Shown in pieces: positions 17,160 through 24,095 of a DNA stretch of 31,585 bases; within the stretch, counting starts at the first letter, position 1, and every line of letters begins with the position of its first letter. The translations under genes were made by a program, and so were the position numbers. Under the pieces are notes generated by a model. It ran no database searches. It saw only the letters and a program-made list of their open reading frames with translations, and was not told the origin of the DNA. Origin of the DNA: a virus; IMG/VR virus record IMGVR_UViG_3300042355_000851, positions 1-31,585 of that record. One strand, given 5' to 3'.

Positions 17160-18408
17160 TTTTTGCAGCACTCATTTCGTCAAAACTTTTTCCCGTCTCC
17201 GCGTGAGTTGCGGTCTTGCCGGTAAAGTCCTGCCATCGCTTCACAATTACATCAACAAAAACTGGGTTTAATTCCATTGTAAACGATTTCGCTCCAATGA
17301 TTTCGCACCCAATTAATGTGCTTCCACTGCCCCCAAATAAATCTAAAAACGAATTTTTATTAATTCCCCGGAATATTGCTTCAATCCATTTCAACGGCTT
17401 CGAGTGAGCATGGTTTTCCCGCTCTTGTGTTGTCGGAAACGCTTCCACAGTTCGCAAATGAACCGCGCCCTCAAGCGGCTTGTACTCACATTCACCTCGT
17501 GAGTTAGTGACTTTCTTAGGTTTTCTGTTTTTTCCGTCAACGATTATTGCTGCATCAAAATCCCAAGTTGCGTTATCCCCAAAAATTCCGCACGCCTTGT
17601 GCCTGGCTAACGGGCGGTTCGGAGTGTACCACGAAGTGACATTGTCCCAGATGAGCTCATAAAGTGGAGCCCATCCAAATTCCATTGCGCTTTTGGCGGC
17701 TATCGCAAAGCGTTTGAAATCCCAAAACGAAATCAGCTTTGCTGCCTCCTTTTGCGGAAGCATTGCCTCAAAGTACAAGTTTTCCATTTCGTATGGCGGA
17801 TCGAAGATCAACGCATTCCAATCATTGCCCCCCAATAAATGCGATACGGAATCAACATTTGTGCTATCGCCGCACATAACTCGGTGATCCCCCAGCGTCC
17901 AAATATCGCCCATCACCGTCACCGGATTTACAGGCGGGTCTGGGACTTCGTCGGGATCGGTTTCGCCTTCAACGGTTAAAACGGCAAGCAACGCCTCCAG
18001 CTCCGAATTGTTAAACCCGGTGAGCTCTAGGTCAAAGCCGTCTTCCTGCAATCCAGTCAATTCAAGTTTCAGTAGTTCTTCATCCCACCCGGCGTTTAAA
18101 GCGAGCTTGTTGTCTGCGATAATGTAGGCCCGCTTTTGGGAGTCGGTTAAGTGCCCGAGGCGAATGCAAGGCACGTGTTTTAAGTTTAGTTTACGGGCTG
18201 CCAGAACGCGACCGTGCCCGGCGATGATATCGTTCCCCACCCCGACAAGCACCGGGTTTGTAAAACCAAATTCCCGGATGGACGCGGCAATCTGGGCGAC
18301 CTGTTCGTCAGAATGCGTCCGAGAATTGCGAACGTAAGGAATCAGCAAATCAACGGGCAGCTGTTCGATGTCAATTTTTGGCAATTTGCAATTTTTTCCT
18401 TCGCTCAT
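17152..18408 (-). CDS. ParB-like/DNA methyltransferase fusion (418 aa)
   Basis: The N-terminal ~100 residues are a ParB/sulfiredoxin-type domain (NPVLVGVGNDIIAGHGRVLAA, with GHGR at 64-67). The C-terminal part is an N4/N6-type DNA methyltransferase with DPPY at 203-206 and the SAM-binding DLFGGSGST at 356-364, catalytic motif before SAM motif. Such fusions are common beside phage terminase genes and usually modify phage DNA to evade restriction. A GGTGA Shine-Dalgarno precedes the ATG by 8 nt. It is the first gene after the terminator at 18490-18523, so probably the first late gene. Base composition is richer in A/T than the head genes next to it, suggesting separate acquisition. Confidence 0.92.
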   Translation of the reverse strand: MSEGKNCKLPKIDIEQLPVDLLIPYVRNSRTHSDEQVAQIAASIREFGFTNPVLVGVGNDIIAGHGRVLAARKLNLKHVPCIRLGHLTDSQKRAYIIADNKLALNAGWDEELLKLELTGLQEDGFDLELTGFNNSELEALLAVLTVEGETDPDEVPDPPVNPVTVMGDIWTLGDHRVMCGDSTNVDSVSHLLGGNDWNALIFDPPYEMENLYFEAMLPQKEAAKLISFWDFKRFAIAAKSAMEFGWAPLYELIWDNVTSWYTPNRPLARHKACGIFGDNATWDFDAAIIVDGKNRKPKKVTNSRGECEYKPLEGAVHLRTVEAFPTTQERENHAHSKPLKWIEAIFRGINKNSFLDLFGGSGSTLIGCEIIGAKSFTMELNPVFVDVIVKRWQDFTGKTATHAETGKSFDEMSAAKNG

Positions 18409-18465
18409 AAAATTTCACCAGAATGGCTCCGAACCCGCGGCTTGTGGCCTGCCAAAGAGAATCCT

Positions 18466-18483
18466 TACCCCCCCGGGGGGGTA
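18466..18483. promoter_or_regulatory. Perfect C7G7 palindrome between replication and packaging blocks
   Basis: An 18-bp perfect palindrome made of TA, seven C, seven G and TA, in the 149-bp intergenic region 18409-18557. It lies between the terminator after the helicase gene and the first late gene. Function is unknown: a protein-binding site or an end-processing site are possible. No convincing -35/-10 pair could be placed in the rest of the region. Confidence 0.45.
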
Positions 18484-18489
18484 CCTGAC

Positions 18490-18523
18490 AACGAAAACCC
18501 CTGCCGCCACTCAGCGACAGGGG
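18490..18523 (-). terminator. Intrinsic terminator after the helicase gene
   Basis: On the minus strand a 10-bp stem (one G-U pair) with a 6-nt loop is followed by UUUU and then CGUUGU. It lies 35 nt after the helicase stop and ends the replication block. Confidence 0.75.
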
Positions 18524-18557
18524 CCCTCACGTTACTCTCGCGTAATCACTAGCGCGC

Positions 18558-19889
18558 TCACTTCTGCCGCCATTTGCCACCCTTGGCAATTCCTTTTTCA
18601 GTCTGCTCTGTGTCGTGAAATCTGGCCACGGCACCCTCAAACCCGACCAGCACCGACCCGACGCCGCCGTCGCGCTGTTTCCCAATGTCCAGGCGCCGCC
18701 TCGTCTCATCAATTTCATCCTCCTCATCGTGCGGATTGAATGCCTTGCCCTCGCTGTTGACCGCCCGCACGGTAACAAACTGCGTGGCATCCATCATAAT
18801 GGCTGAGCTTTCTCGGGCCTCGCCTGCCTTGTTTAGCTGGGCTAAGGCAATCACCAGACACCCCGTCTCAATGGCCAGCAGGCGTAGCTCCCGGCTCACC
18901 GCTGCCACCTGCTGCTCTCTGAGCTCTACGTCCGGTCCCCTCACGAGTTGCAGGTAGTCCACCATAAGCACTCGCAGCGGCTTGTTCGCGTGCAAGGCCC
19001 TCGCCGCGGCCGTCACCTGGTGCAGCGCGTGGCAATCGTCCCTTACCACGAGGGCCAATGTGCACAGCTCCTGCGCTGCATGGCCGATGCGTTGCAGTTC
19101 TCCGGCTGTGTATTCCCGACGCTTTAGCCGATGCGTCGCCACGCCGCTGTAGCGTGCCAGCATCCGCTCTGTGACCTGCGCCTGGGTCATCTCTAGGCTG
19201 ATGATCATCCCCGAGTAATCTGGGGAGGCTCTGAGGATGTTGGTCACGAGGTTGAGGCCCAGCATGGACTTGCCTGACCCAGTCGCGCCGCCGATGACTA
19301 GCAGGTCAGAGGTTTCTAGGGTCATGCGCTCATCCAGTTCCGTGATGCCGGTCTTGATTGTGCGGCTCTTGTCCTCGGGCCTGCTGTAGGCTTCCAGCTG
19401 CGCATCAATCAAATCCCGCAGCATGGCGCTCTTGGTAGGCGCAAAAGCGCGTTGCTGCGCCTGTAGCCATCCCTTAGTCGCCTCAAACACCTCGGACACA
19501 TTGGCGCCACCCTTGAGAAGCTCCAACTGCGAACCAGTAAACGCAATGGCATCCCGGCGCACCTTAGCCTCGCGCACCGCTCCGCACCACGAGGCCACGC
19601 GGGCCCCGTTGCCTATGTGCTCGGTCAAACTGGTAAGGAAAGCCGGCGACAGGTCAGGGAAGTGCCGTTGCAAGTCGGTAGCTACCGTCACGAAATCCAC
19701 CGCAGCTTTGCGCCCCACGGCCCCCCGCACAAACGCCACGACATGCTTGGGGGCCGGCAACACCATCGCATCGTGATCAAAGCCGGCGTCGTCCAGCAGC
19801 TGCACGGTTTGCTCTGGGTAGGTCAGGGCTGCCCCGGCAATCGCTTTTTCCGCCTCGGAGGCAGCAATGAAATCAGGTTCGGGCCTCAT
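18558..19889 (-). CDS. DnaB-like replicative helicase (443 aa)
   Basis: A RecA-fold helicase with Walker A GATGSGKS at residues 201-208 and Walker B LRVLMVDYLQL at 305-315. The N-terminal domain (SEAEKAIAGAALTYPE) matches the DnaB N-terminal pattern, and the C-terminal RRRLDIGKQRDGGVG segment fits the DnaB motif with the arginine finger (lit. KQRxG). The ATG at 19889 overlaps the upstream gene as ATGA and fits the family N-terminus better than the ORF start 9 codons upstream. Together with the upstream loader-like gene it should form the phage replisome core. Confidence 0.92.
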   Translation of the reverse strand: MRPEPDFIAASEAEKAIAGAALTYPEQTVQLLDDAGFDHDAMVLPAPKHVVAFVRGAVGRKAAVDFVTVATDLQRHFPDLSPAFLTSLTEHIGNGARVASWCGAVREAKVRRDAIAFTGSQLELLKGGANVSEVFEATKGWLQAQQRAFAPTKSAMLRDLIDAQLEAYSRPEDKSRTIKTGITELDERMTLETSDLLVIGGATGSGKSMLGLNLVTNILRASPDYSGMIISLEMTQAQVTERMLARYSGVATHRLKRREYTAGELQRIGHAAQELCTLALVVRDDCHALHQVTAAARALHANKPLRVLMVDYLQLVRGPDVELREQQVAAVSRELRLLAIETGCLVIALAQLNKAGEARESSAIMMDATQFVTVRAVNSEGKAFNPHDEEDEIDETRRRLDIGKQRDGGVGSVLVGFEGAVARFHDTEQTEKGIAKGGKWRQK

Positions 19890-20788
19890 TTGCCGACCCT
19901 CCACACCCCTGACCACTCACCGCGCGGCTTCTTTTCGGCCGATGGCGCGCCGTAAATGCCTGTTCCCGCCTTTCCAGACGCTTCCCGCTTCAGCCAGTTG
20001 GCTAGGAACCGCATGAGGCCTTTGGCGGCCTTCCGTTTGTCGGCATTGGTCCGCAGCCACAACGCTGCAAGCGGTAGCTGCGTGCGCAATAGGTTCTCGG
20101 AATGCGCTGTCCGCAACGCTTGGTAGTCGTCCAGGCTCAGCGCGACTTGGCCAAAATCCTTGGTCGCAAACAGCAAATCTGCGCACCAATCGGGCACCGT
20201 AGCACCCCTCTCCCCATGGTTTCGCCCCTTAACAATCCCCACTTCCATACTACCCCTCTCCCCAAGGAAACTACTCTGTAGTTCCTTAGGCCCTACGTCC
20301 TTAGGTCCTATGATATATATATCTTCTTCTTGTGTCGAGCAACTTTTTTTGGCGACTGGATTTTTCTGACCCTTAACCCCGGTTGCGCGCGCCCCTTCTC
20401 CCTGTGTTTCTGCCACTTGCGTTGATTTTGCGCCGTTTTCTGGTTCCGAAACTTCAAACACATTTCCCAATGCATTGGAGCATTGGAGCATTGGAGCATT
20501 GGAGCATTGGGATTTGTTGCGCTCAGACGCGATTGCCGAAACGCGTTTTTGCCTTGCAACCTCTGCAACTGGATAGCCAATAGGCCGGCATTCATTGCCG
20601 TGGATTTCGATCAATCGGCCCATGCTGGCAGGGTCGAGGCCGGTTAGTTGTCGGACGTCAGCAACAGGCAGCCAGCCGTCGCTGTGGGTCAGTTGTAGGT
20701 GCACCATTAGGCGCATCCACGCGCCCTGGGCCTCAGAGGTCGAGCCGCTCCACCGGGGGGAGCGTAAGACTGAGTTTGGTAAAATCAT
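19886..20788 (-). CDS. Putative replication initiator/helicase loader (300 aa)
   Basis: Position immediately upstream of the DnaB-like helicase is where phages keep an origin-binding or loader protein. The N-terminal ~90 residues (beginning MILPNSVLRSPRWSGSTSEA) look like a winged-helix domain of the DnaD/DUF1376-type replication proteins. The middle (about residues 90-180) is a low-complexity linker containing the microsatellite-derived QCSNAPML repeats and GPKD/GPKE. The C-terminal domain (residues about 200-290, with WCADLLFATKDFGQVALSL and KAAKGLMRFLANWLKRE) is helical, as in loader domains. I start at 20788 because the next ATG would lose the domain; it overlaps the previous gene by 56 nt. 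The leader has ACACGACACATG instead of a Shine-Dalgarno. Confidence 0.65.
   Translation of the reverse strand: MILPNSVLRSPRWSGSTSEAQGAWMRLMVHLQLTHSDGWLPVADVRQLTGLDPASMGRLIEIHGNECRPIGYPVAEVARQKRVSAIASERNKSQCSNAPMLQCSNALGNVFEVSEPENGAKSTQVAETQGEGARATGVKGQKNPVAKKSCSTQEEDIYIIGPKDVGPKELQSSFLGERGSMEVGIVKGRNHGERGATVPDWCADLLFATKDFGQVALSLDDYQALRTAHSENLLRTQLPLAALWLRTNADKRKAAKGLMRFLANWLKREASGKAGTGIYGAPSAEKKPRGEWSGVWRVGK
20472..20510. repeat. 8-bp microsatellite (GCATTGGA x 4.9) inside the replication gene
   Basis: The unit GCATTGGA is repeated four full times plus seven of eight bases, without a mismatch. It lies in the linker-coding part of the replication initiator gene and encodes QCSNAPML QCSNAL. 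Because 8 is not a multiple of 3, gain or loss of a unit shifts the frame. Confidence 0.9.
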
Positions 20789-21008
20789 GTGTCGTGTTTT
20801 TGTCGGCCGCCGTGGCCGGTAGGATGGGCTCAAGGTCAACCGCGTCAAGGGTAGCCCCAAAGGCCGCTAGGATCACCGCAGCCTTAACCACATCCGCTTT
20901 AGACCGCAGGCCCACGGCCCGCTCAATGCGCACGAGTTCCTCGGCAATCCGTTTTGCCTCCAAATACTCGCCGACGCTGTCGAGCCGTGGGACTAATGGC
21001 CGATTCAT
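20733..21008 (-). CDS. Small helical protein of unknown function (91 aa)
   Basis: Begins MNRPLVPRLDSVGEYLEAKR, followed by a helical stretch (AKRIAEELVRIERAVGLRSKADVVKAAVILA) and a Pro/Leu-rich tail. The start overlaps the previous stop as ATGA, so it is probably real despite low information. It overlaps the replication gene by 56 nt. No motif is seen. Confidence 0.5.
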   Translation of the reverse strand: MNRPLVPRLDSVGEYLEAKRIAEELVRIERAVGLRSKADVVKAAVILAAFGATLDAVDLEPILPATAADKNTTHDFTKLSLTLPPVERLDL

Positions 21009-21229
21009 TGCCTACTGGCGATGAAATCGAGTTCCCGCCGGAGCCGGTCGCGTTCGGCAGTCATATCCTCCAAATCGCAGCGCAACCGGGTCATGTGGGC
21101 CTCGGCGCGCACCGCCCGCTCCGTCGTGGCGTTAATCTCCGCCCAATGCCGGTCGCACAGCTTGCGGTAGTACTCGATTAGTTCGTTGAATTGCTCGCGC
21201 GTTTTCTCAAAAAGTTCTTGGTTCGTCAT
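21005..21229 (-). CDS. Small coiled-coil protein (74 aa)
   Basis: Nearly entirely coiled-coil: MTNQELFEKTREQFNELIEY... with heptad-like spacing of Leu, and a final RDRLRRELDFIASRQ. It has no Shine-Dalgarno; the leader is CAACACGACAAATG, shared with several other genes here. The stop overlaps the next start as ATGA. A structural or adaptor role is likely, but not identified. Confidence 0.55.
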   Translation of the reverse strand: MTNQELFEKTREQFNELIEYYRKLCDRHWAEINATTERAVRAEAHMTRLRCDLEDMTAERDRLRRELDFIASRQ

Positions 21230-21271
21230 TTGTCGTGTTGTGTTGTGCGCGTTGCCACAGTCGCGCCCCTG

Positions 21272-21463
21272 CTAGTTTGTGACTCGTTGCCGGTGCGTTC
21301 GCACCCATTTGCACAGCGTTGCGGTCGATACACCAAACATCTCCCGCAGCTGCCTGTATGTGACGCCCTCGGCCCGCAACTCGCAGGCCCGCCGCTGTAG
21401 GTACCGCAACCTGCCGCCTTGGTAGGCGATGCTGTTGCGCTCCGATACTGTTGCCGGGGTCAT
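21272..21463 (-). CDS. Small helix-turn-helix protein (63 aa)
   Basis: The second half holds a clear helix-turn-helix (GVTYRQLREMFGVSTATLCKWVRTHR), preceded by a basic helix. It overlaps the nuclease gene as ATGA. A small DNA-binding protein, perhaps a transcription regulator, of the resolvase/transposase-HTH type (MerR/Hin-like). Targets cannot be told. Confidence 0.65.
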   Translation of the reverse strand: MTPATVSERNSIAYQGGRLRYLQRRACELRAEGVTYRQLREMFGVSTATLCKWVRTHRQRVTN

Positions 21464-21789
21464 AGCTCTGTCGGTTCGTACTGCCGCAGCAGCAACATCA
21501 TCAGTTCGGCTGGCACCGTGACCAGCCAGCCCTCGCCGTTAACCCGGTGCGCTACGGCCCAGCGTTTGCTTGGCCCAGCATCCTCGGCGGCCTGCTCGCA
21601 GGCGTTGCTTAAGTTGAGCCGCTCCACACGTTTCACTTCCCAATGCAGCCAGTTGAGCTCCTGGCACACCACGTCAGGCGACTCGCTGCCGCCGGCGAAC
21701 TGTTGCCCCCGGCGGGCTGTGTACCCGTTGTCGCGCAGGTATTCAGCCCATTCACGCTCGCCCCGGGCTCCTTTTTGGCGTGAGTTCAT
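21460..21789 (-). CDS. Holliday junction resolvase-like nuclease (109 aa)
   Basis: The family pattern of PDDEXK resolvases is visible: RQKGARGERE with Glu11, SPDV with Asp39, and HWEVKRVERLNL with Glu51-x-Lys53. Length of about 110 residues fits Hjc-type resolvases. It would cut branched DNA during replication or packaging. The start at 21789 overlaps the ABA-sandwich gene as ATGA. Confidence 0.75.
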   Translation of the reverse strand: MNSRQKGARGEREWAEYLRDNGYTARRGQQFAGGSESPDVVCQELNWLHWEVKRVERLNLSNACEQAAEDAGPSKRWAVAHRVNGEGWLVTVPAELMMLLLRQYEPTEL

Positions 21790-22127
21790 TTCGGAGCCTC
21801 CCACTTCTCCACGGCCTTCAGAAACGCCTCGGCCCGCTGCCGCGCGGTTGCCTGCAAAAGAATCTGCGCAGGGATGTCGCACCGCCCCGGTTGCCGTGTT
21901 AATTCCGCCAGCTTTGCGACAAAATACGCCCATTGAAGCTGCGTCATGGTCGATTCAGCCTCGGCCATGGCGTTGAGGTCAGTGCAGTAATTCAGAATCG
22001 GCTTTCTGTGCGCCTCGTACCGATCTGGCGGAAAACCTCGCAGCCGAAAGCCACCATGCTCACATTCGCCCACCTCGGTCCACCCACACGCCTCGGCAAT
22101 GCGCTGGCTGATTTGGTCGTCAGTCAT
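21786..22127 (-). CDS. Phage ABA-sandwich domain protein (113 aa)
   Basis: Matches the small phage family built of ISQRIAEACGWTEV, a Pro-rich loop with CTDLNAMAEAEST, and the C-terminal ATARQRAEAFLKAVEKWE, typically annotated as the phage ABA sandwich domain. Biochemical function is unknown for the family. It overlaps both neighbours as ATGA, in the order zinc-ribbon protein, this protein, resolvase. Confidence 0.75.
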   Translation of the reverse strand: MTDDQISQRIAEACGWTEVGECEHGGFRLRGFPPDRYEAHRKPILNYCTDLNAMAEAESTMTQLQWAYFVAKLAELTRQPGRCDIPAQILLQATARQRAEAFLKAVEKWEAPK

Positions 22128-22339
22128 TTGTGTGTAATTTTAAGTGAAGCTGTGCACGGTTTTTCACTCCGAACCCAAAGGTAAAAAGTGCCGCCTCCGC
22201 AGTCATCACAATCAATGTCGGTCCATCCGCCGTTAGGTTGATTCAATTTCGCACCATTTTTGCTTCCACACGTCGGGCAATATTCTGCAACTACCGAGGA
22301 TTTCTCGGGAGTTGCTGTACTGGTCTGGTTGTCGATCAT
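22124..22339 (-). CDS. Small zinc-ribbon protein, Lar-like (71 aa)
   Basis: Two Cys pairs, YCPTCGSKNG and DCDDCGGGTF, form a zinc ribbon of the kind seen in the Lar restriction alleviation family. Lar proteins modulate host type I restriction; whether this does so is not shown by the sequence. A purine-rich AAAGGGGG lies upstream of the ATG. It overlaps both neighbours as ATGA. Confidence 0.6.
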   Translation of the reverse strand: MIDNQTSTATPEKSSVVAEYCPTCGSKNGAKLNQPNGGWTDIDCDDCGGGTFYLWVRSEKPCTASLKITHK

Positions 22340-22680
22340 TTCGCGCCCCCTTTCGCTGCTTCGATGAGTGCGTCAGCCTGTGCCAGCCACCAATCGTGTT
22401 GGTTGTCGATTTCCGATTCTGGATTTGCCAACCATCCCGCTTGCAGCATCGCCGCAATCTCCAGCCGGGAGGGTTCGGGGCGGATCATTTTCGTGGCGTC
22501 AGGAACATGATCCTTTAGCCGCTCCACCTCGGCGCGGGCTTCGTCCAGTTGTGTTTGTAGCTGCAAAATACAGTCTGCCGCCAAGTGCATGATTGACCCA
22601 GGGCGATCCCCGTGTTGCAGCCGGGCGGTGTCGCGTAAATTGGCGATAATTTGAGCTGTGTCTAAGTCTGTTTTGTTCAT
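22336..22680 (-). CDS. Tandem paralogue B, helical protein of unknown function (114 aa)
   Basis: The N-terminal ~44 residues (MNKTDLDTAQIIANLRDTAR...HLAADCILQL) are almost identical to those of the upstream gene. Then comes a coiled-coil segment (QLDEARAEVERLKDHV) and an HDWWLAQADALIEAAKGGAK tail that again resembles the paralogue. It is preceded by AAAACACGATG, not a Shine-Dalgarno. The pair appears to be a recent tandem duplication with diverged middle parts. Confidence 0.65.
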   Translation of the reverse strand: MNKTDLDTAQIIANLRDTARLQHGDRPGSIMHLAADCILQLQTQLDEARAEVERLKDHVPDATKMIRPEPSRLEIAAMLQAGWLANPESEIDNQHDWWLAQADALIEAAKGGAK

Positions 22681-22690
22681 CGTGTTTTGT
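22562..22690 (-). repeat. Direct repeat copy 2 (paralogue N-terminus and leader)
   Basis: About 129 bp aligned without gaps to 22876-23004 at an offset of 314 bp, mostly identical by eye. It covers the first 40 codons and the leader of the gene at 22336-22680. Confidence 0.85.
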
Positions 22691-22694
22691 GTAC

Positions 22695-22994
22695 TTATTC
22701 CGCGCCTCCTTTTTTCTGCAACGCTTCCAGTAACGCGTCGGCTTGCACCACAGCGTCATGCGCAATTTCTTTTGCGGTCCATTGATTTGCATTTGGATGC
22801 GCCACCATCGCAGCCATCGCTGCTATCGCAGCTTTTACCACAATTTCGTTTTCAAATAATCTTTCTGTTTTCAGTTGCAAAATGCAGTCCGCCGCCAAGT
22901 GCATAATTGATTGAGGGTCATCCCGGTGTTGCCGTCTAGCGGTGTCGCGTAGAATGGCAATGATTTGAGCTGTGTCTAAGTCTGTTTCGTTCAT
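22695..22994 (-). CDS. Tandem paralogue A, helical protein of unknown function (99 aa)
   Basis: Shares its N-terminus (MNETDLDTAQIIAILRDTAR...HLAADCILQLKT) and its C-terminal pattern (QADALLEALQKKGGAE) with the next gene downstream. The middle differs: an Ala/Met-rich helix followed by NQWTAKEIAHDAV. The start is preceded by AAAACACGATG. Function is not recognised; the helical character and acid/base balance suggest an oligomeric adaptor. Confidence 0.65.
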   Translation of the reverse strand: MNETDLDTAQIIAILRDTARRQHRDDPQSIMHLAADCILQLKTERLFENEIVVKAAIAAMAAMVAHPNANQWTAKEIAHDAVVQADALLEALQKKGGAE

Positions 22995-23004
22995 CGTGTT
23001 TTAT
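22876..23004 (-). repeat. Direct repeat copy 1 (paralogue N-terminus and leader)
   Basis: Partner of the 129-bp repeat at 22562-22690. The leader part CGTGTTTT before the start codon is also conserved, so the duplication includes the translation start region. Confidence 0.85.
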
Positions 23005-23029
23005 AGGTTGGTCCGCGTGATTTGGCCTT

Positions 23030-23049
23030 GGATGCGCGGCCCCCAAAGT
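23030..23049. repeat. 20-bp direct repeat, copy on the stop side of the cargo gene
   Basis: Reads GGATGCGCG then G/C then CCCCCAAAGT. It differs from the copy at 23539-23558 by one base. It ends 1 bp from the stop codon of the AT-rich gene. Confidence 0.85.
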
Positions 23050-23050
23050 C

Positions 23051-23518
23051 TCAAAGGTTGTTAGACTGATTAGCGTAAGGTTCATAGCTGTTGGCGTCAC
23101 AAATAACACCGACAGCCCACATAAAATCTTTAAATGCTTGTTGATTTTTAAACACCCTGATGAATGTTTCCGCACTATGGCTGTAAAGTTTGTCAGAATA
23201 TTTTTGCATTCCTAAAATTGAAGGCGGTAAATCTGAGTTGTAATTTGAACAAATCAACACGAACTCGTTAAATTTTGTCACATACCCCTCGATGTGGTCG
23301 CAGAAATAGTCTAGGGTTGTGCTCGCAAAAATATTAATCACCGCACTACCTTTCCCACGCGGCCAAAACTCTTTTTTAATATCAAATCTTTTCACAAATC
23401 GATTTCGATTTTCGAAAATTGACTCATCAATCTTTTCTGCTTCGTAATGAAAACATCCCCAATAAGTGTTTTCAAAAATCTTCGGGTAATCTGTGGATTG
23501 CGCTGCTGTTTTGCTCAT
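23051..23518 (-). CDS. AT-rich cargo gene of unknown function (155 aa)
   Basis: A single gene exactly bounded by two 20-bp direct repeats. The protein begins MSKTAAQSTDYPKIFENTYW and is rich in Phe, Tyr, Asn, Lys and Ile; it resembles a compact alpha/beta protein but matches no family I recognise. The DNA is clearly richer in A/T than its neighbours and its codon use is different (many AAA, AAT, ATT). This points to transfer from another genome. The tail includes SAETFIRVFKNQQAFKDFMW, probably helical. A cargo or host-interaction gene is the best description. Confidence 0.7.
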   Translation of the reverse strand: MSKTAAQSTDYPKIFENTYWGCFHYEAEKIDESIFENRNRFVKRFDIKKEFWPRGKGSAVINIFASTTLDYFCDHIEGYVTKFNEFVLICSNYNSDLPPSILGMQKYSDKLYSHSAETFIRVFKNQQAFKDFMWAVGVICDANSYEPYANQSNNL

Positions 23519-23538
23519 AGGTAAAATGCGCGTTTGCT

Positions 23539-23558
23539 GGATGCGCGCCCCCCAAAGT
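23539..23558. repeat. 20-bp direct repeat, copy on the start side of the cargo gene
   Basis: Partner of 23030-23049. On the minus strand it is followed by a potential GCGCG/CGCGC hairpin and an ATTTT tract, so the repeat may also be part of a small termination or processing signal after the SSB-like gene. Confidence 0.85.
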
Positions 23559-23569
23559 TTTGGTGGCGA

Positions 23570-24082
23570 TTAGAAAGGGATTTCGTCCGCGTCAGCCTCG
23601 GTGCCTGGCACGTTGAGAAGGTGCAGGTACACGCGATGCGGTTTGATCCGGTCGGTGTGCTCATCGTCCACCGGCGCTATGTCTGAGATGTTTGAGAACA
23701 TCTTCCCCGGCGTGCGCTGGCTCTCGACGTGCTCAATGCGGATCTCGGCCCCTTGGCCGACCATTGACGCGGTATCGAATCCCGTGCTAGGTGCGCTGCC
23801 ACGCCAGCTTTTCAGGAACTTCACCAAGGCCGCTTTCTCGTGCAGCGAGATTTTCATTTCGCGGCTTTTGATGACGTACTGCTTGCCCGCTTTGTCGGTG
23901 ACCCCGAAATAAAAGGCGGTAAGGTCCACCTTCTCAACGTCTGCGCTCTCAAACTTAGTGCGCTCAACGCCTAACTGATCCTCGTTAAAGATACAGGTTG
24001 CGATATACCGCCCTTTAGGGGGTAGGTCGTTATTTTTGATGAGGGATGATTTCCCTGAGTTGCTCGGCTGTAATACTGCCAT
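23570..24082 (-). CDS. Single-stranded DNA-binding-like protein (170 aa)
   Basis: I start at 24082 (MAVLQPSNSG) rather than the ATG at 24124, because a small membrane gene occupies that segment. The beta-rich body (KGRYIATCIFNED, KVDLTAFYFGVT) is followed by ISLHEKAALVKFLKSWRG and GQGAEIRIEHVES, a pattern seen in phage SSB-like replication proteins. The C-terminus ends EADADEIPF, an acidic tail finishing in Pro-Phe exactly as in bacterial SSB tails that recruit repair and replication partners. It lies with the exonuclease and resolvase genes in the replication block. The leader ACCACATCATATG has no Shine-Dalgarno. Confidence 0.72.
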   Translation of the reverse strand: MAVLQPSNSGKSSLIKNNDLPPKGRYIATCIFNEDQLGVERTKFESADVEKVDLTAFYFGVTDKAGKQYVIKSREMKISLHEKAALVKFLKSWRGSAPSTGFDTASMVGQGAEIRIEHVESQRTPGKMFSNISDIAPVDDEHTDRIKPHRVYLHLLNVPGTEADADEIPF

Positions 24083-24095
24083 ATGATGTGGTTGG

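Noticed and set aside
20275-20310. Inverted repeat GGAAACTAC/GTAGTTCC in the replication gene as a terminator
   Set aside because: It lies inside the coding frame, has a bulge and no U-tract on the transcribed strand.
22936-23175. 79-aa minus-strand frame between the cargo gene and the first paralogue
   Set aside because: It overlaps both, crosses the direct repeat, and lacks an initiation signal; composition is random.
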